Positions 11,547 through 24,540 of a DNA stretch of 64,000 bases are shown piece by piece. The stretch is from Rusavskia elegans. Lineage: Eukaryota > Ascomycota > Lecanoromycetes > Teloschistales > Teloschistaceae. The DNA is taken from contig SAUG01000073.1 of the NCBI GenBank assembly GCA_011316305.1, positions 20,790 to 84,789 of the forward strand, given 5' to 3'. The notes under the pieces are model-generated. The model was not told where the DNA came from. It did no database searches and saw only the letters and a program-made list of their open reading frames with translations. The position numbers and the translations under genes are program-made. Each line of letters opens with the position of its first letter. Position 1 is the stretch's first letter.

Positions 11547-14144
11547 TTAATCCACAGGTTTGCTTCCCTTGCTCGTGACCTCGCTCGATGGAGTCGTCGC
11601 CCAGCCATTTGTGCTTTTAAAAATACGATCATGCTTTGCCAATCCGTTTGCATACGCCCCTTTGATGGGGGGTCGCGAAACCGGGAGGAGCCACTCCCCA
11701 ATGTACTTTTCGAGTGACTGAACATCATCGAGGAAGCAGCTGGTGCCGATCCACAGATCAGGTCTCACCACAACTACGGCTCCACGAGCATGGCTGACTT
11801 CGTAACATGAATGCGCATCTTCGTCCGGTGCCCGATCATCGTACAGAATAGTGCAATATTGCATCAATCCCGCCAGCTGTTCATCACCGTCCAAGATCAG
11901 CGCTACTTCACAGGGAAGAGCCTTGCAGACTAGTACAAGGTTGAAGCGGGTTCCTGCACCGTAGATTTCGAAGAAGGCATGCGGCGACGTAAGCTCATAA
12001 CCTGGTCAGGGGTTTCCGAATTGGACCTCGAAGATCGGATGCAAAAATGACGATGTGGATGATATCTGCACCTGTCAGTGCATCGTAGAGGTAGCCGGTC
12101 GGTCTAGCAGAGAAGCAAAGACGGGGATTTGGAGCCCGAACACCATTGCGAGGCGCGATCGCGGCGCCCTTAGTGCTGCTCGCTGCGGGACTGGTTGCGC
12201 TGGAGTCGTAAGGAGCGTCGACACCGAGGATGAACTGACAGTTAGTAGAAAAGAAGTCACGGAGGAACTCGTGATCCTTTCCGACTTCATATCGGACTAC
12301 ACCGCTGCTCTGTTTCGAACCGTCGTCCTCGTTGCTATCGCTGTTGTCGAAATCCGCTAGTGGTATGTCAGAGCCGCAGACAAAACGCAGATAGGAGCCG
12401 GAAATGCGGATAATGCGCTGAGGGTGACGTCGGCGCTCTAGGTCGTATGTTGGCATGAGTGTGGAGAGTTCGGCCAGCCCTCGCGCACACAGCCCGATCT
12501 TCCAGGCCAGATTGGACGAATTCATCATGGAGGCATTGAGACCAAAAGCTCCCATTACTAAATAAACGTGAGTTTTGGCATTTTAGCGAGATTCTGGCAT
12601 ATATAAGATTTTGACTTACGCCGCGTCGCCAGCCAGATAAACCCTGTTATCCGGGGATAAAAATCGCTGCGTAACTCGCTCGCTAACTACCAGTAATATC
12701 AGTAGGTCCGAATTCCAAGCGGTATACATACACTGCTCTGCTCTGATAATGATGTGTCTTCCCTCTTTGTACGGACCTCCAAAGGCTAGGCGAACTCCAA
12801 GAGCTCAGCCTGGTCTCCTTTGCTACGAGGACGCCGCTGTTAGAGTCCCCGGATATTGTTTAGATCTCGAAGAAGGACCTCAAAGGTATGGAGGTCAAAG
12901 TTTCGAAATGGCTTGGACCAACAGCAAGATGGAAATATAAAGCAAGACGCAAGACAAGGCTCTTGGATCATCGTGAAAATGAAGAATGGGTTCAAAGGTT
13001 CCGACTTACTCTTCCATACAGCAAACCAGCTTAGAGGGCTTGCAAACTTCAGTGTATATGGCGCGAATATCCGATTTGCCTGTGCAAGGACTTCCTTGGG
13101 GGTTTTGGTTGCAGTATCGACTCGGCCGCCGTCTTCCTGAAGGTTGGCTGATGCCGCTTGCCGGGCCTTCGCAACGCCTCCTGTCGCCGAAACGTCTAAC
13201 TGCGTGTACAGTCTCCGCTTGCGTTCAGCATATGCTCGAAACTTCTGGAAGGCACCAGACACGAACCTTATATAACTATCTTCACGAGGTATAATAACAC
13301 ATCCGCCATACTTGGACGATATCACAGACCTGTGAATCTTTGAGCAGTGTCGATGCTTTAAATTTGCAACGTAAAATAGACCCAAGCACCCAAGCATATA
13401 GATAATCGCTTACGAATACGCAATCTATAATGCCCCGGTATATATTGGTGCTCATACCGTAGAAGGGAATTTCCAGTTTCTTGCGGATTATGCGGGAAGC
13501 GCCATCGGCGCTAACCAGAAACTTTAAGGTATGTGAACCTACGAATAACCCACCAATATCAAAAGACAATTGTGGGGCCCCCGTTTTGGTGCAGTCACTT
13601 GATATACACGGTAATCAGTGGTGGCGCTTTTCGCATTGTGCAACACTGCGCGTACAGGGTGCGTCAATGAATTCCCCATATCTGCTGGTACGACATCGAA
13701 GTCTGTAACTACCGTGGATCGCTGCACTAGCATGTAATAACGGAGAAGATCACGGATATAGACACGTTCTAGTTGACCCTGGGTTATAATATACAACCCT
13801 CGATATCTCGAGTCGGACTGGTGGGATTTGGTAAAGAGCAGCTACTTAGTATCTTTATAGATAGCATTTCGCTCAATAAGCGGACCTTCCTTATACATTT
13901 CCGCCGCAAGATTCTATAAATATAAGAGCTCTAAGAAACGCGGCTGCACCCCGTCGGCTCGACCTGCAAGCAAAGGTGCATCACCCTCGTCTTCATATTC
14001 AATCGTTAGTAAGAAGTATGCAGGCTGTCTCTACGATCCGATCTACGAACCTACGATTCGAAAGCTTACTCCTTGTCTTGCCAGACTGAACGCCACCTGC
14101 AGGCCGGCCGGTCCAGCTGTAGTAATCAGCATGGGGAATGGCAT
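11547..14144 (-). pseudogene. FAD-dependent phenol-hydroxylase-type monooxygenase, degraded
   Basis: Read leftward, pieces of one class A flavin monooxygenase appear in the correct order. They are a dinucleotide-binding start near 14144-14070 (LITTAGPAGLQVAFSLARQG, where the family has GxGxxG), GVQPRFLELL (~13930), ALVQR/VTDF-like sequence (~13700), FLVSADGASRIIRKKL (~13500), CVIIPRED (~13290), LYTQLD, then RVYLAGDAA (~12640), MGAFGLNASMMNSSNLAWKI (~12550), and the C-terminal thioredoxin-like domain (VVVVRPDLWIG, ~11800). Several intact introns are visible (for example GTAAGT at about 13005). Lesions: an in-frame TAG at 13914-13916, a frame mismatch at the junction near 12558 and a frameshift near 12000. 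Such enzymes hydroxylate phenolic rings, a common tailoring step in polyketide clusters. Confidence 0.75.
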
Positions 14145-14994
14145 ATGCGGGAGAGTTGGCGGTATCTTGACCCACACATCAGAACATCGACTTCCGAGCT
14201 AGGCCTCCACCATCTAGGTAGGTCATGTGGTGTATTGGTTCCATTGTAAATCGTGGGCCGCGTTCTGAGGACGTTGAGGCCTAGGTCCTTATGGACGTCG
14301 AATGTCACGATCTCTGATGACAGCGGAGGTTTGTAGTTTGCAGCGGTCTCAGCAACCCAAGCAGTGTATCCGGCAACGCCAGGCTCACGGTAGCCGTTCT
14401 TCCAGCTTGACGTTTCAACCGATTTAGCCATGTTGTCTAGCATTCAGTTTCGAAGCAGCGGCGGCAACGGCGGTTCTGGAAGAGGTTGAGGTAACGTTGT
14501 AGTACGTGCTCGACACTTGGCTGCACTCATACGGGCGTCCAGCAATCTGCTGCGTCTCGGTGGGTGTGCTTCCGCTGAGTTCTGCAGATCTGTACTCCGG
14601 TCCGCCGCAGCAGTAGACCCGGGGTTTGGCTGGCGCGAGCTCGTTCGAGTGCCTTGCGAATCACCTATCGAATTGCCTATGGCGGTTAGTAACAGGCGAC
14701 GGAGGAAATGGGCTGGACTGGGAGTCTCCATGGTGAGATTCTGTTCATGTGTGATAAGGCTTACCGGCTGCAGCATCCAGTTTAGCACTAACATTACAGT
14801 TCGTTGTTTACGGCCATACTCCGCACTGATACATATGACATCTTTGAACCTCTTGGCACGTTCATTGTAATTGAGGCCTGCGCATCTCATAATCTTGGCG
14901 TACTCTACCCCTTTTGCGTCCACGCCCACCGCAATCTCTGCCAGAAGTGTTTCTCGTTATTTCTATCATAATTCGTAAACGAAGAGTCTATGAT
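14145..14994. other. Intergenic; open frames not recognised
   Basis: A minus-strand frame at 14126-14443 runs into the start of the monooxygenase pseudogene and may be its decayed upstream part. A further frame at 14444-14929 has no motif that I recognise. Confidence 0.35.
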
Positions 14995-16544
14995 CTATGT
15001 TTGACATTCGCTTGTCTCAATACTGACTTTGGCGTCGGAATGCAGGGCAGCATTCAGAAAGTTTGCAAGCGTTTTTGGATCCGCGTGTTCAAGAGTGATC
15101 GTAATTCGTCGCTTCTGCTTGCTGCGGGTCTGGTTGGATCGCATCGCTGACTCTGCGCTGAGCTCATTTGGATCGGACATATCGTCATCCAGAGACACTG
15201 TAGCTTGGTCCGATGACGACGACTTTGGGGTGGACGCGAGCTCATTCGCTGGAGACTCCTGCAAGAGCTTTTGGGCAGAGTTGGATCGCTGCTGAGATAT
15301 GGAAGGGAAGCCTCTAAGATGTTGACTGCGGGCCCCTGAATTGAGGTGGATTGTTTGATTAGAGCTGAAAGTATTCTCGGTGGAGAAATCGTCGAAATTT
15401 TGCAGCTCACCAAAGTCGCTAGCCGATGCTGGAAAAAAGAGACTATTGATCTGGGATGCGGGGAAAGGTTGGAAGGTCTGATTCTGTCCTGCCGAAGTGC
15501 TGTCGTGCGTTTGGAACTCATCAAAGAAAGAATTGTATCCAGTACCATCGAAAACACCACCTGAACCTAGCGTATGATCGAAATACGATGCATGATCCGT
15601 TCCTTCGGTTGTATTAATTTGATTAAGATCCAATGGTTCGACAGGCCCTTCTGTGGCATGATCTTGATTGTAGTCGTCGCAGTCGAGGGCTTTTCGCTTA
15701 GTCTTTTCTTCGCAACAAGACGTAGCATTTGATGGGGCTTTGAAGCCTTTCCGGGAAAGGATGGTGTACCTGTACGAGAACTTTCAATCTGCTTGACATC
15801 TCCCGCAGTCAGACTTCGACCTGACTTACTGGTTTTTGATGTTGTTTGACGATCTTTCCGGGAAGTGGATGACCTGTATATCTTTCCAAAGGCTTCCGTG
15901 TATTCTGGCTGCGAGTGAAAGCAAGATGTTCTATAGCCGTATTCTTGAATGAGCGAATTCCAGAGCTGATGTTGGCTGGATTCAAGAGGCTTTTGCTTAC
16001 CTCCTCGTGTGTCCAAGCACTATGATCCAAGTTTGGGTCCAAGGAATGGTTCCATCGTTTCGAGCATTCTGTCACGAATAATTACACAATGCCACAACAC
16101 GAAACCATCAAAGCAACGTACGGTCGGCGGTACGATTCTTCATCTGCTTAGACACGGTAGCCCAGGCTGGCCCCAAGTTCGTAACAAGGTCTTTCAACTG
16201 ATCATCTTCGCTTTTCGTCCATGGACCCTTGCTAGTCAGCGTTGATACGATTCATCATGAGAGAGAGCCCCAATGGTATGGCGGAATTACTTTCTTGAAG
16301 CCTCCCATGACCTCGTTGTAGTATCTTTTCCGGCAGTCTTTATTATTCCTCCCCGGGATTCGGTCGGCGACTTCTTTCCAAGAACGAACTTCGCCGTGGT
16401 CTTCTTCGAATGAACAAAGGATTAGCCGGGGTTCATGGATCAGAGTGATGTGCCTCTCGATTTCATACCCACTAGCTGACGTTCGACCTCGTTTCGAAGT
16501 GTACGATCTTCATCGACACTCCACCTCTTCGGAAGCTTAGACAT
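14995..16544 (-). CDS. Myb/SANT-repeat DNA-binding transcription factor
   Basis: Start ATG is at 16544. Exons 16544-16469, 16403-16291, 16227-16122 and 16068-16001 splice in frame. They give the first Myb repeat (KRWSVDEDRTL...SWKEVADRIPGRNNKDCRKRYYNEVMGGFKK), then GPWTKSEDDQLKDLV...AWATVSKQM and RTADQCSKRWNHSLDP, then WTHEE opening a third repeat. The regularly spaced Trp residues and the RxxxDCxKRW pattern define the family. The splice pattern between about 16000 and 15810 is unclear. A later exon resumes with YRYTILSRK (end of the third repeat) near 15785 and runs to the stop at 14995 as a Ser/Asn/Gln-rich, probably disordered, C-terminal region. It is likely a nuclear sequence-specific regulator. 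Its position between cluster-like genes makes it a possible but unproven local regulator. Confidence 0.75.
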
Positions 16545-17782
16545 TTCCTCAAGGAAGCTCGCAACAGATACAGCGAGAGAAGCAAGAGGCACAGCTGAGA
16601 AAGCCACTACGAGGCGATCTCACTACACCGCTCATGTCGACCGGGAAGCCTTCTCTTTGAAAGGCCTATCAGGGAGGACAATGGCTGAGCGACAGGCGTT
16701 TGAGGCAACCCTCCATCACCGTAGCGAAGATTTACAGTCATTGGCCTCAGATCCAAAACCTTACGGCTGAGGATCAGAAGTAGAAGTAACACAGGTATAG
16801 AGAGGTAGTATTCTGCAATGCAAATGATTCTCGGAGACTCACGACCACGAGGGTCGGTCCAATAGGGTGGTCCACTCCCACGGATAAGTGCATCGGACTA
16901 ATTAATGACTACATTGCACTAATTGATGACTGCACGCAATCAATCAATCCGTGGCCTCCCCTCCCTCAAGTTTGGTTACTTGGAGCAAATCAATCCCCGC
17001 ATCTCCGTACCTATGTCCAATCGCGATCGAGCCATCCACTGGCTTCGGACCGGCCCCGTCTGCCACGCGATTCTGGCTGTCGGATAGAAGAGAGGGTGTC
17101 TTCAATCGAGGACAACGGGACGGGAATCTCCGAACATTAAGTCGGTTAGCGCTAATACTCGTGGCTGCCGTGGAACAGTCGTTTAGTTTCGTCTGGTTTG
17201 TAGGCACGGGTGCGAGTACCATTTCCGGCCAGAAAGAATATGCAATGGTACCCTGGCTCTACCACTGTACCAACAGCATGGCTTCCACGGTAATGACCAT
17301 CATTACAGCCTATCCATGAATTCTCAAGATGCGCCTCGCTGCAGCTGACGTTGTATTGCATAGGACTGTGGAGTTGCCTCAGCTCTCAGACCTGCCCGCC
17401 TAGAGATTTGGGCGCGGCGCTAAGACGGCGCTTAACCGCTTTCGAAAAATAACGTCAAGCTTGGCTTTTAGCGCAGAGCCTAGAGCCTTTCTTAGTTAGA
17501 TTAAGGTTAGCGCACGGAAATTTCGTCATACCAGCATGATCTTAGAAAGCAAAGACTTATCGAAAAAGGTCTAGCGAGCGCCACGAGGGGCTATCTACCT
17601 CTAGCCTCTTTGGTAGTACGGAATGTTGGTCTAGGCCGAAGGCCGGCGCGAACTCTAAGGTCCGAAAGTAATGCTTTCAACACTTTGACCCTTGTGTGAA
17701 TTTGAGATAAGATACGAAAAGGTCTAATCTGCGCCCGGCTGTTCGAATGTGATCCCACCTGCATCTCTGCTAAATTGTGCGA
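16545..17782. other. Intergenic; decayed open frames only
   Basis: Minus-strand fragments at 16944-17222 and 17152-17361 look protein-like in places (GHYRGSHAVGT, NGTRTRAYKPDE) but belong to no family that I recognise and do not join cleanly. 17400-17650 is GC-rich, repeat-like sequence without identifiable ends. Confidence 0.35.
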
Positions 17783-19062
17783 CTAGAATCCATGTGCCTT
17801 CAAGAACTGCAGGCTATCTTCCATCAATCGGGCTCCTGTGTGATGGAGCAAGATAAGATGCCCCGTACTCTCGTATACTTTCACGGTGTGGTCTGAGGCC
17901 TCAGGATAACGATTGTACACTTCGTAGGGCTGACCAATGCACTTCGTTCCACCACAGAAAGAGCTGTCATCTGAGCAGAACACAATCATGTCAGCAGAAG
18001 CGCTTATATCTCACATCAAACAGGAAACAACAAGCTTACATTCGCCGATGCCCAGAAACACAGGACCCCGGTACTCGGGCGCATCCACAAGATGATATGT
18101 GAAGGTTATAGCAGCACCCAATGAGTCGAAATCGCGGTAATAGAAGTCTGCTTCCAGGATGCCGCGATCGAAAGAGCCATAGAAGCAAGAAGCCTCGCGG
18201 GCTTCACGACTTGACTGGGTCTGGTATTGCGGAGGGATACTTCCCCATCTCCCTGGATCAATCTGGGCTGCAGGTGATTGCAAACCGGAAAGAAAAGCAG
18301 GATAGACCCAAGTGGCGTCCCACGAGATTCCGTGCAACACGACGGCATTCAAGTCGGAAGGGTACTGTGCAGATAGAGAGTTTGCAACGATGGCACCAAT
18401 TGAAAACCCGACCAAGGCGATCTTGTTCCACTTGACGCCCGCCACCTTTCCTTCCCTAAGTTGCTGGATGACTTGATGGACGGTCTCAACGTAGACCTGT
18501 GTTTGGGCCTCACGCAATCCATCCGGGAAAGAACTGTTTCCAGAACCTGCCATGGCGACAAAGCGTTAGCCAGAGGTGGTATCAGTAGCTACGGTTACTC
18601 CGCCGAAGGCCACTGCTTAAACTCACCAACCAGATCAAGTGCAATGGTCGTGTAGCCAGCCTCGTTCATCCTTTTGGTCCAGCTATACGTTTCCGGTTGA
18701 TATGGGAAATCCCACATGATTTTGTTGAATGTTGCTCCGTGGACAAGCAGCTGAATAGCGTCAGATGAGGCCGAAACATTGCGTTTGGGACTTGGCCGGC
18801 AGATTCTGGCAGACAGGTTGTATGAATTGCTAGCTAGAATCCTTTTCCCGGCGAGTGCGTATAGAACGTTGATGTCGTACTGGCTGGTAAGACTCTGTAG
18901 ATCACTGCTCCGTTGCACCGCGACCGGGATGATTATGTCTGAACAGTCGCTGGCCCATGGTGCCCTTGTTGAGGCAGCGTACTGTGAACTCTGCTGTGGG
19001 TAGCAAAGTACCAAATGAGCTTGGAATACCAAGAGACCCGATAAAAGTGAAGAGAAAGTCAT
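17783..19062 (-). CDS. Secreted alpha/beta-hydrolase
   Basis: Three exons (19062-18627, 18546-18040, 17970-17783) with canonical GT/AG introns give 376 residues. The first ~20 residues (MTFSSLLSGLLVFQAHLVLC) look like a signal peptide. Alpha/beta-hydrolase landmarks are LLVHGATFNKIMWDF (oxyanion-hole region, HG), TTIALDLVGSGNS, the nucleophile elbow GFSIG with Ser ~194, and a C-terminal TGHLI with the likely catalytic His ~352. The family hydrolyses esters, lactones or amides; no substrate can be inferred. It lies 337 bp from the divergent short-chain dehydrogenase, so the two may share a promoter. Confidence 0.85.
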
Positions 19063-19399
19063 CGTCTTGATCTGTGCGAAGCCAGAGGTGAGAATGAAGA
19101 CGGAAGATTAGTTACCTGATGCAGTCAGTCCTCCAGTGCTGTCGATCGGGGTCTAAAAGGCTCGAGTGCGCATAGCCGGTAGATTGAAAGACCTTGCATA
19201 TAACCCGACCCCGTACGCCGGTCCCTCCTTCAACATTTCATTCACCACGTCCATCACCTCAATTCAGGTACACCTCGGCACGACGTCATACTTTTCTTCA
19301 TAAATTCTGCCAACCATCACAGAAGCAGTCTACGCTCTCGAGACTCTGGCTTGCCGGTAATTGTTCCGTGAATTGATCACCACTCCGCTTCTATCCGCC
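19063..19399. promoter_or_regulatory. Divergent promoter region, hydrolase / dehydrogenase
   Basis: A 337-bp gap lies between the starts of two genes facing away from each other, so both promoters must be here. It is pyrimidine-rich on the dehydrogenase side. No specific binding site is identifiable. Confidence 0.5.
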
Positions 19400-20336
19400 A
19401 TGTCTACTCCTTCATCCAGAGTCTGGCTCATCACTGGCTGTTCATCAGGCTTCGGTCAAGAGATTGCCAAAGCTGCATTGGCGTATGGGGAGCGTGTGGT
19501 TGCAACGGCGCGAGACCCCACCAAATTGAAGGATCTTGAATCCCACGGGGCAACGACTTTTGCTCTCGACGTGCTGGCCGACGACGGCAAGTTGACAGAA
19601 GTCGTCGCTAGTATCGTGAAGGAAGCCGGAAAAATCGATGTCCTGGTCAACAATGCCGGTTACATTCTGACGGGGGCGGTTGAAGAGTGCAGGTGAGCAA
19701 GTCCGAGCCGAGGGTGAAAGGTAGAGGCCACGAAGCAGCATTTAGTAACACATCGCGATACCTAGTCGGGAAGAAGTCCTCGATCAGTTCCAGACCAACG
19801 TCTTCGGGCAGATGAACGTCATCCGCGCCGTCCTTCCTCACATGCGCGCTAGACGCTCCGGTGTCATCGCCAACCTTGGTTCCATTGGAGGCTGGGTCGG
19901 AGTGCCGGCAGCGGGCCTCTACTGCGCAAGCAAAGCGGCCATCACCGTCTTCACCGAATCCCTGCGTAAAGAAGTCCAGAGCCTTGGCATCGAAGTCACC
20001 GCCATCGAACCGGGCTACTTCCGCACCAACTTCCTCAGCCCCGGCCACAAGTCGCGCGCCGCCAACGTGATCGTGGACTATGAATCGTCAATCAAGGACA
20101 CCATGGCCCGTCTTGCCGCCTATGACAGAAAGCAACCCGGGGATCCGGTTAAAGGGGCACAGATCATTGTGGAAGCCCTGACGAAGACGGGACGCTGTCA
20201 GGGCAGGGAACTGCCGCCGAGGTTGGCCCTAGGGAACGATGCTGTCAGCTATATTGCTGGAGTCATGGACGCCAACCGTAAGGATCTCGACCAGTGGAAG
20301 GATCTGACATCCACGACGGATTGTGATGATTTGTAG
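19400..20336 (+). CDS. Short-chain dehydrogenase/reductase (classical SDR)
   Basis: Two exons (19400-19692, 19766-20336) with a 73-bp intron give 287 residues. I chose ATG 19400 because it places the cofactor motif near residue 12 as is usual; an upstream in-frame ATG exists. Motifs: TGCSSGFG (nucleotide binding), NNAG, the SIGG region with the catalytic Ser, and the active-site YCASK (Tyr ~150, Lys ~154), followed by EPGYFRT. It is therefore a complete Rossmann-fold NAD(P)-dependent oxidoreductase acting on an alcohol or carbonyl. The reading frame is intact, unlike its right-hand neighbour. It could be a tailoring enzyme of the polyketide cluster across the AT-rich island, but nothing in the sequence proves this. 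Confidence 0.88.
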
Positions 20337-20579
20337 GGACACTTTTGTCCACAGTATTTGAGCTGAGAGGCTAGATCGAATCGGATACGGACTGGGCCAG
20401 ATTGCAGCTGTGAGGTGGGTTCAATTGGGGAGATCGAGATTCTCAGGTGAACAAAACAAATGCAACCTGCTCCACTTGCCCGAGACAAGACTAGCATTCC
20501 ATGATCATGTCTTATCGTGAATGCCGTGATCGTGTCGTACCGTGAATCTTTCTATGAAACAAGCGACCTCACGCAAGAC

Positions 20580-22083
20580 ACCAGGAACCCTGAAAGTACC
20601 GCTTCACATGGTTTGATAGTGATGATCCGGGATGTGGCGCCATGGCTGCGCGGATGGCGGGGAGAAAATTCGAACCCAGTAGTCGTCCGACCAGTCGTGC
20701 CTAGTTTGTTAGGAATGTCATATTTTGTAAGGTATACGTGCAGTAGCATGGAGGGAGGGGCGCTTACAGAATGTAGTGAAGCCAATAGACCTCGGCGCCT
20801 TGCACGGGGTTGGTGTTGAAGAAATCGTGTTTCACGAATTGAACTCGACCTCCGGAAAAAGCCGCAGGTGCTTTTTTGGGCCAGATAGTCTGTTCCGCCC
20901 GTTGAAGTACGGGTCCACGGTCTTGCACAACAAATTTCAGTGTGGGTACAGCCGACTAAGCTGCATATCAGAGCCGCCGAGACCTCCGCCAACATCGACA
21001 AATGTAGCTTCTCCAAGAGAGCTCTAGGCGTAGTCTATATTTATGTTAGCAGAAGTGAGGGTTAGGAGCTGACAGCGATATGGCAGCGTGAGGCTGTAGA
21101 TGAAGACACTTACCGTGTGGATGCTGCGCCGAATATTCTGCCCCCTCCAACCATGGCAAGAGAATAAATTTCGTGCTCGGGCCTCCTCAACTTGGTCGCG
21201 GGGGCATGGTCCTTGAAAGCAACATCCCCAGCTGGCAAACCGGGGTAGCCAACACCATGTGCACTCGCTTCTTCACAAGTGACCTCTTGTGAGACTGTAT
21301 GATCCTATTTGACATTAGTTTACTACACGCGTTCTTTTGGTCTAGGTGTCAAATCCTACACCTCTTCTTCAATCCAATCCCAGCGAGGTTTCGTGGCATC
21401 AATGCCACTCTGCCAGGCCGTTTCTTCCACGGAGTAGGAATGGCCATTGGGGCCCAAGAGGTACGTGGGATGGTGATCCGAGGCGGTGTAGAGGTCGAGG
21501 TTACTGGAACCGTGGAGCATTAGTCCGCGAACATCCAGCCAGTCCCTCTTTGCAAGCAGGTGAGGTTTGGGTGACCCACAACATCAAGACATAAGCCCTT
21601 AGCGGCTCGTTGTGTATCAGCGCCGCAAAAACACCGTTGTTGGTGAAGACAATTTCCCGAAAAACATGGATGGAGCAGAGACATTGTAGTATCCTTGCGG
21701 TATAGATGGTCACCTCTTAGAAGAATTCTCGCAAAATATCAGTCTATCGAGAACATACATAATCTCCTATGCTCAATGCCCGTCTTCGATCCCAAGTCCC
21801 TTGCCGATGCACCTGCGGTACCAGCCGTGGCAAGCAAGTCGGGTATCCTTCTCTCCGTGGCCACAGCTAGCGCGCGGCTCTCCCAATACTGGCAGGCGAC
21901 TTCAACGACCCCGCTCTGGGGTTCGGAAACTAACTCTGTAAGGAAGGCTGGCGCTTGGGGACTGAGCTTCCTTCCCCCACTCGTCAAAGACGGAATAGCG
22001 GCGGCAGTAAGGAGCTCACATGTTCGCAGCAAGTTGACGGCATCTGCCACAGACTTGGGTGGGCGCTCCATGCTGGACGGCAA
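20580..22083 (-). pseudogene. Decayed O-methyltransferase, paralogue of the gene at 49.9-51.8 kb
   Basis: Read leftward, fragments match the intact methyltransferase in order. They are CQYWESRALAVATERRIPD (~21880), a cap segment with EPLRAYVL (~21610), the SAM-binding FVDVGGGLGG (~20985), FVVQDRGPVLQRAEQTIWP (~20920), VQFVKHDFFNTNP...AEVYWLHYIL (~20850-20770) and the catalytic HDWSDDYWVRI (~20690). The intact gene has CQYWESRALFIACERRIPD, VVDVGGGVG, MQHDFF and HDWSDPYC at the same places. Frame changes between these pieces, for example after YPH near 20945 and after HDWSDDYWVRI, show it is dead. It is not RIP-mutated, so it decayed by ordinary indels. Confidence 0.8.
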
Positions 22084-23983
22084 CTGAAGTTTTGGTATTA
22101 GCCGACGGTCAGAACCTCTAAGCTCGCTGGGCTCGCTTAGAGAGCCTCGGCTGAACGGACTAATTATTTTAAAGGATCTTTTTTTATAATTAGACCTCTT
22201 GATTTCAAGCTTCGATATTATTAAATCTAAAGTTACTAAAAATTTTTTTACGTTGAAAAAATATTAAAAAGAAATAGTTATATACGATTTAATCATTCGG
22301 ATTTTAATTTTAATCTTTTACGATTTAATATTAGAAGCGTTAAATCGATTAGATTTCGTAATTATTTAGCATTTAAATATTTTATCGAGATCTCGAATTT
22401 AGAATTCCCGAAAAAGCTAAATCTAAACAATCTATTAAATAATTTCTCTATATAAAAACCCTATATAAATATCGACTTGAATCGATTGAAAAAATTTAAA
22501 TATTAGTTGGTTGTTATAGAGCAAGCTTTTATAAAGCCGAAAGATATATAAATAAATTGCTCGATTAGATTTAATACGGCTCGCCAAATTAGATAACGAT
22601 TTTAGTACGTATCTTTTATACCCGCAGGCCTCTTCTATAGAATATTAACTTTAATAAAATCTTCTACCATCTGATTATTATCTATATTTAACGTCGTTAT
22701 AATAAATAGTAGTAATAATAAGTCTTTTCTTTTACGTTATCTATCGTAGAACCCTTCGTTCTAGTTTCTAGAATATCTAATTATCGACCGATATTTCTAT
22801 CTACTTCTACGGTATTACTAGATACTTCTAAAATATTACTAGCTTTTGTAGAATTTCTAGTAATTTCACCTGTAACTTCTACGCTGTTTAATATAGTCTT
22901 TACTTTTCTATCGAGATTTTTAGCTCTCTACCGAGATCCTAGATCTCTATACTAAATTTCTTAGTTAAATAAACCTATCTTTTTCTAGTAAATATACGCT
23001 AAACTCTCTAGTATTAATATAAAAATTATCTCGTCCTTTCGACTTTTACTTTATAGTTATAGTAAATTAAAATCTTAAAAAACTAAGTCCGCTGGCTTTT
23101 CTAGTACGTATATAAAAAAGCTGTACTAGAATCTATTAAAAAACGTTTTATAAAATATCTCGAATATATAGAGATTTAGAAGTCTAATACGTGAATAAAA
23201 TAAAATATTAAACAAGCCTTTTTATAAGTAATCGAAAAGAAAAGAGCTCGCTAGAAAGTAGTACTTTCGATTTCTATACAAATTTCTATCCTGTAAAAAA
23301 TTACGTTCTAGCGGTAGTAAAAAGGAACTTTTAGATAATAATAGTTTAAATAACGTATAGCGAAAACGAGATAGAAATTCTTCGCTCAGATTAATCAAAT
23401 ATACGCGGAATTTCGTTTCGTCTATCTTTAGAAATATAAACGTTGTTCGGAGAGATTTTCTTCTAAATTCTAATAGCTAATTTTATAGATATATCGAAGT
23501 TTATTATATAAAGAAAACGATCGAGATATTCTATTCTATAGCTCTAGCGACCTCTATACGTTATTTAGTATCTCTAGTATCTTCTATACCTTTAACTCTA
23601 TTTTTCAAGCCTAAATTACCTCTATCTCTATCTAATACTCTAATTTCCGTACTAAAAACAATTCTAGCACCCGAAAAAACCTCTATCCTAATATAAATTA
23701 TCGAGATCGTATTTCTAGCGCCTCTTATAAGTAACGCCTTCGCAAACGCCTGCTCCTTTTTATTATCGAGAAATCTCTGCTCCAGTACCTTTTATCTCTA
23801 CTAAAACTACTATCTAATACGAAAAATCTTTATTCGTATATCTGCTATCTTATAAACGCGCCTATATAATAATTACGCAGCTGTTTATAGAATCTAGTTT
23901 ATTATAACTTGTATTCTATTTAAAATTAAATCGATTAATTAGAAAACTCGATCTAAAAGTTTCAGTTTGGCTTTTATCGAACG

Positions 23984-24540
23984 TAGACTAATTACTTCGG
24001 ATCGGGTTCCCGTCGGTATTTCGGAAATTCGATCCGAATTTTAGCGAATCGGTTCGATTCGATCTACTAAACGATATAGATCGGTTTCTAAAATTAGAAC
24101 CGAAAGTCAAATTAGATTATAAAATAGAAATTAATAAAAATCTAATTCGAGCTATTAAGATTTTTATAAATAGTAAAAATAGAATAATTAATTAATATAT
24201 TAATTAATAAATTTATTTTTATGAAAATAATATATTTAGATAATATATCTCGTCTATTTAAGATTCTATTAGCTATTATAGTAAATTAACTAAATTTATT
24301 TATAATAAATTGGTACAATTTTTATATTAAAATTACTTTTTTATCTTAGATTTATATAGTTTTAGTAGTTTTAATAGATTGAATTCGGGTTTTCGAATTC
24401 GATCCGGAATCGAATCGATTCGGTATCTAAAAAAGTCGGAATCGCGGCGATTTAGTTCGGTATCTAGAAAAATCGGAACCGATTTAGGTCGGGTCGGTTC
24501 CTTTAATCTAGATTCGAAACCCGATCCGATAGCCAGTCTA
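23984..24540. mobile_element. hAT-like MITE D1 (557 bp)
   Basis: The terminal inverted repeats start TAGACTAATTACTTCGGATCGG and end (reverse complement) TAGACTGGCTATCGGATCGGG. The 8-bp TSD ATCGAACG at 23976-23983 and 24541-24548 is perfect. Eight-bp TSDs and a TAG start fit the hAT superfamily. There is no transposase. Confidence 0.78.

Noticed and set aside
14444..14929. 161-residue minus-strand frame
   Set aside because: No recognisable domain and unclear start; it could be decayed sequence upstream of the monooxygenase.
16944..17361. Overlapping minus-strand frames as a gene
   Set aside because: Fragments look protein-like but do not join in frame and match no family I know.
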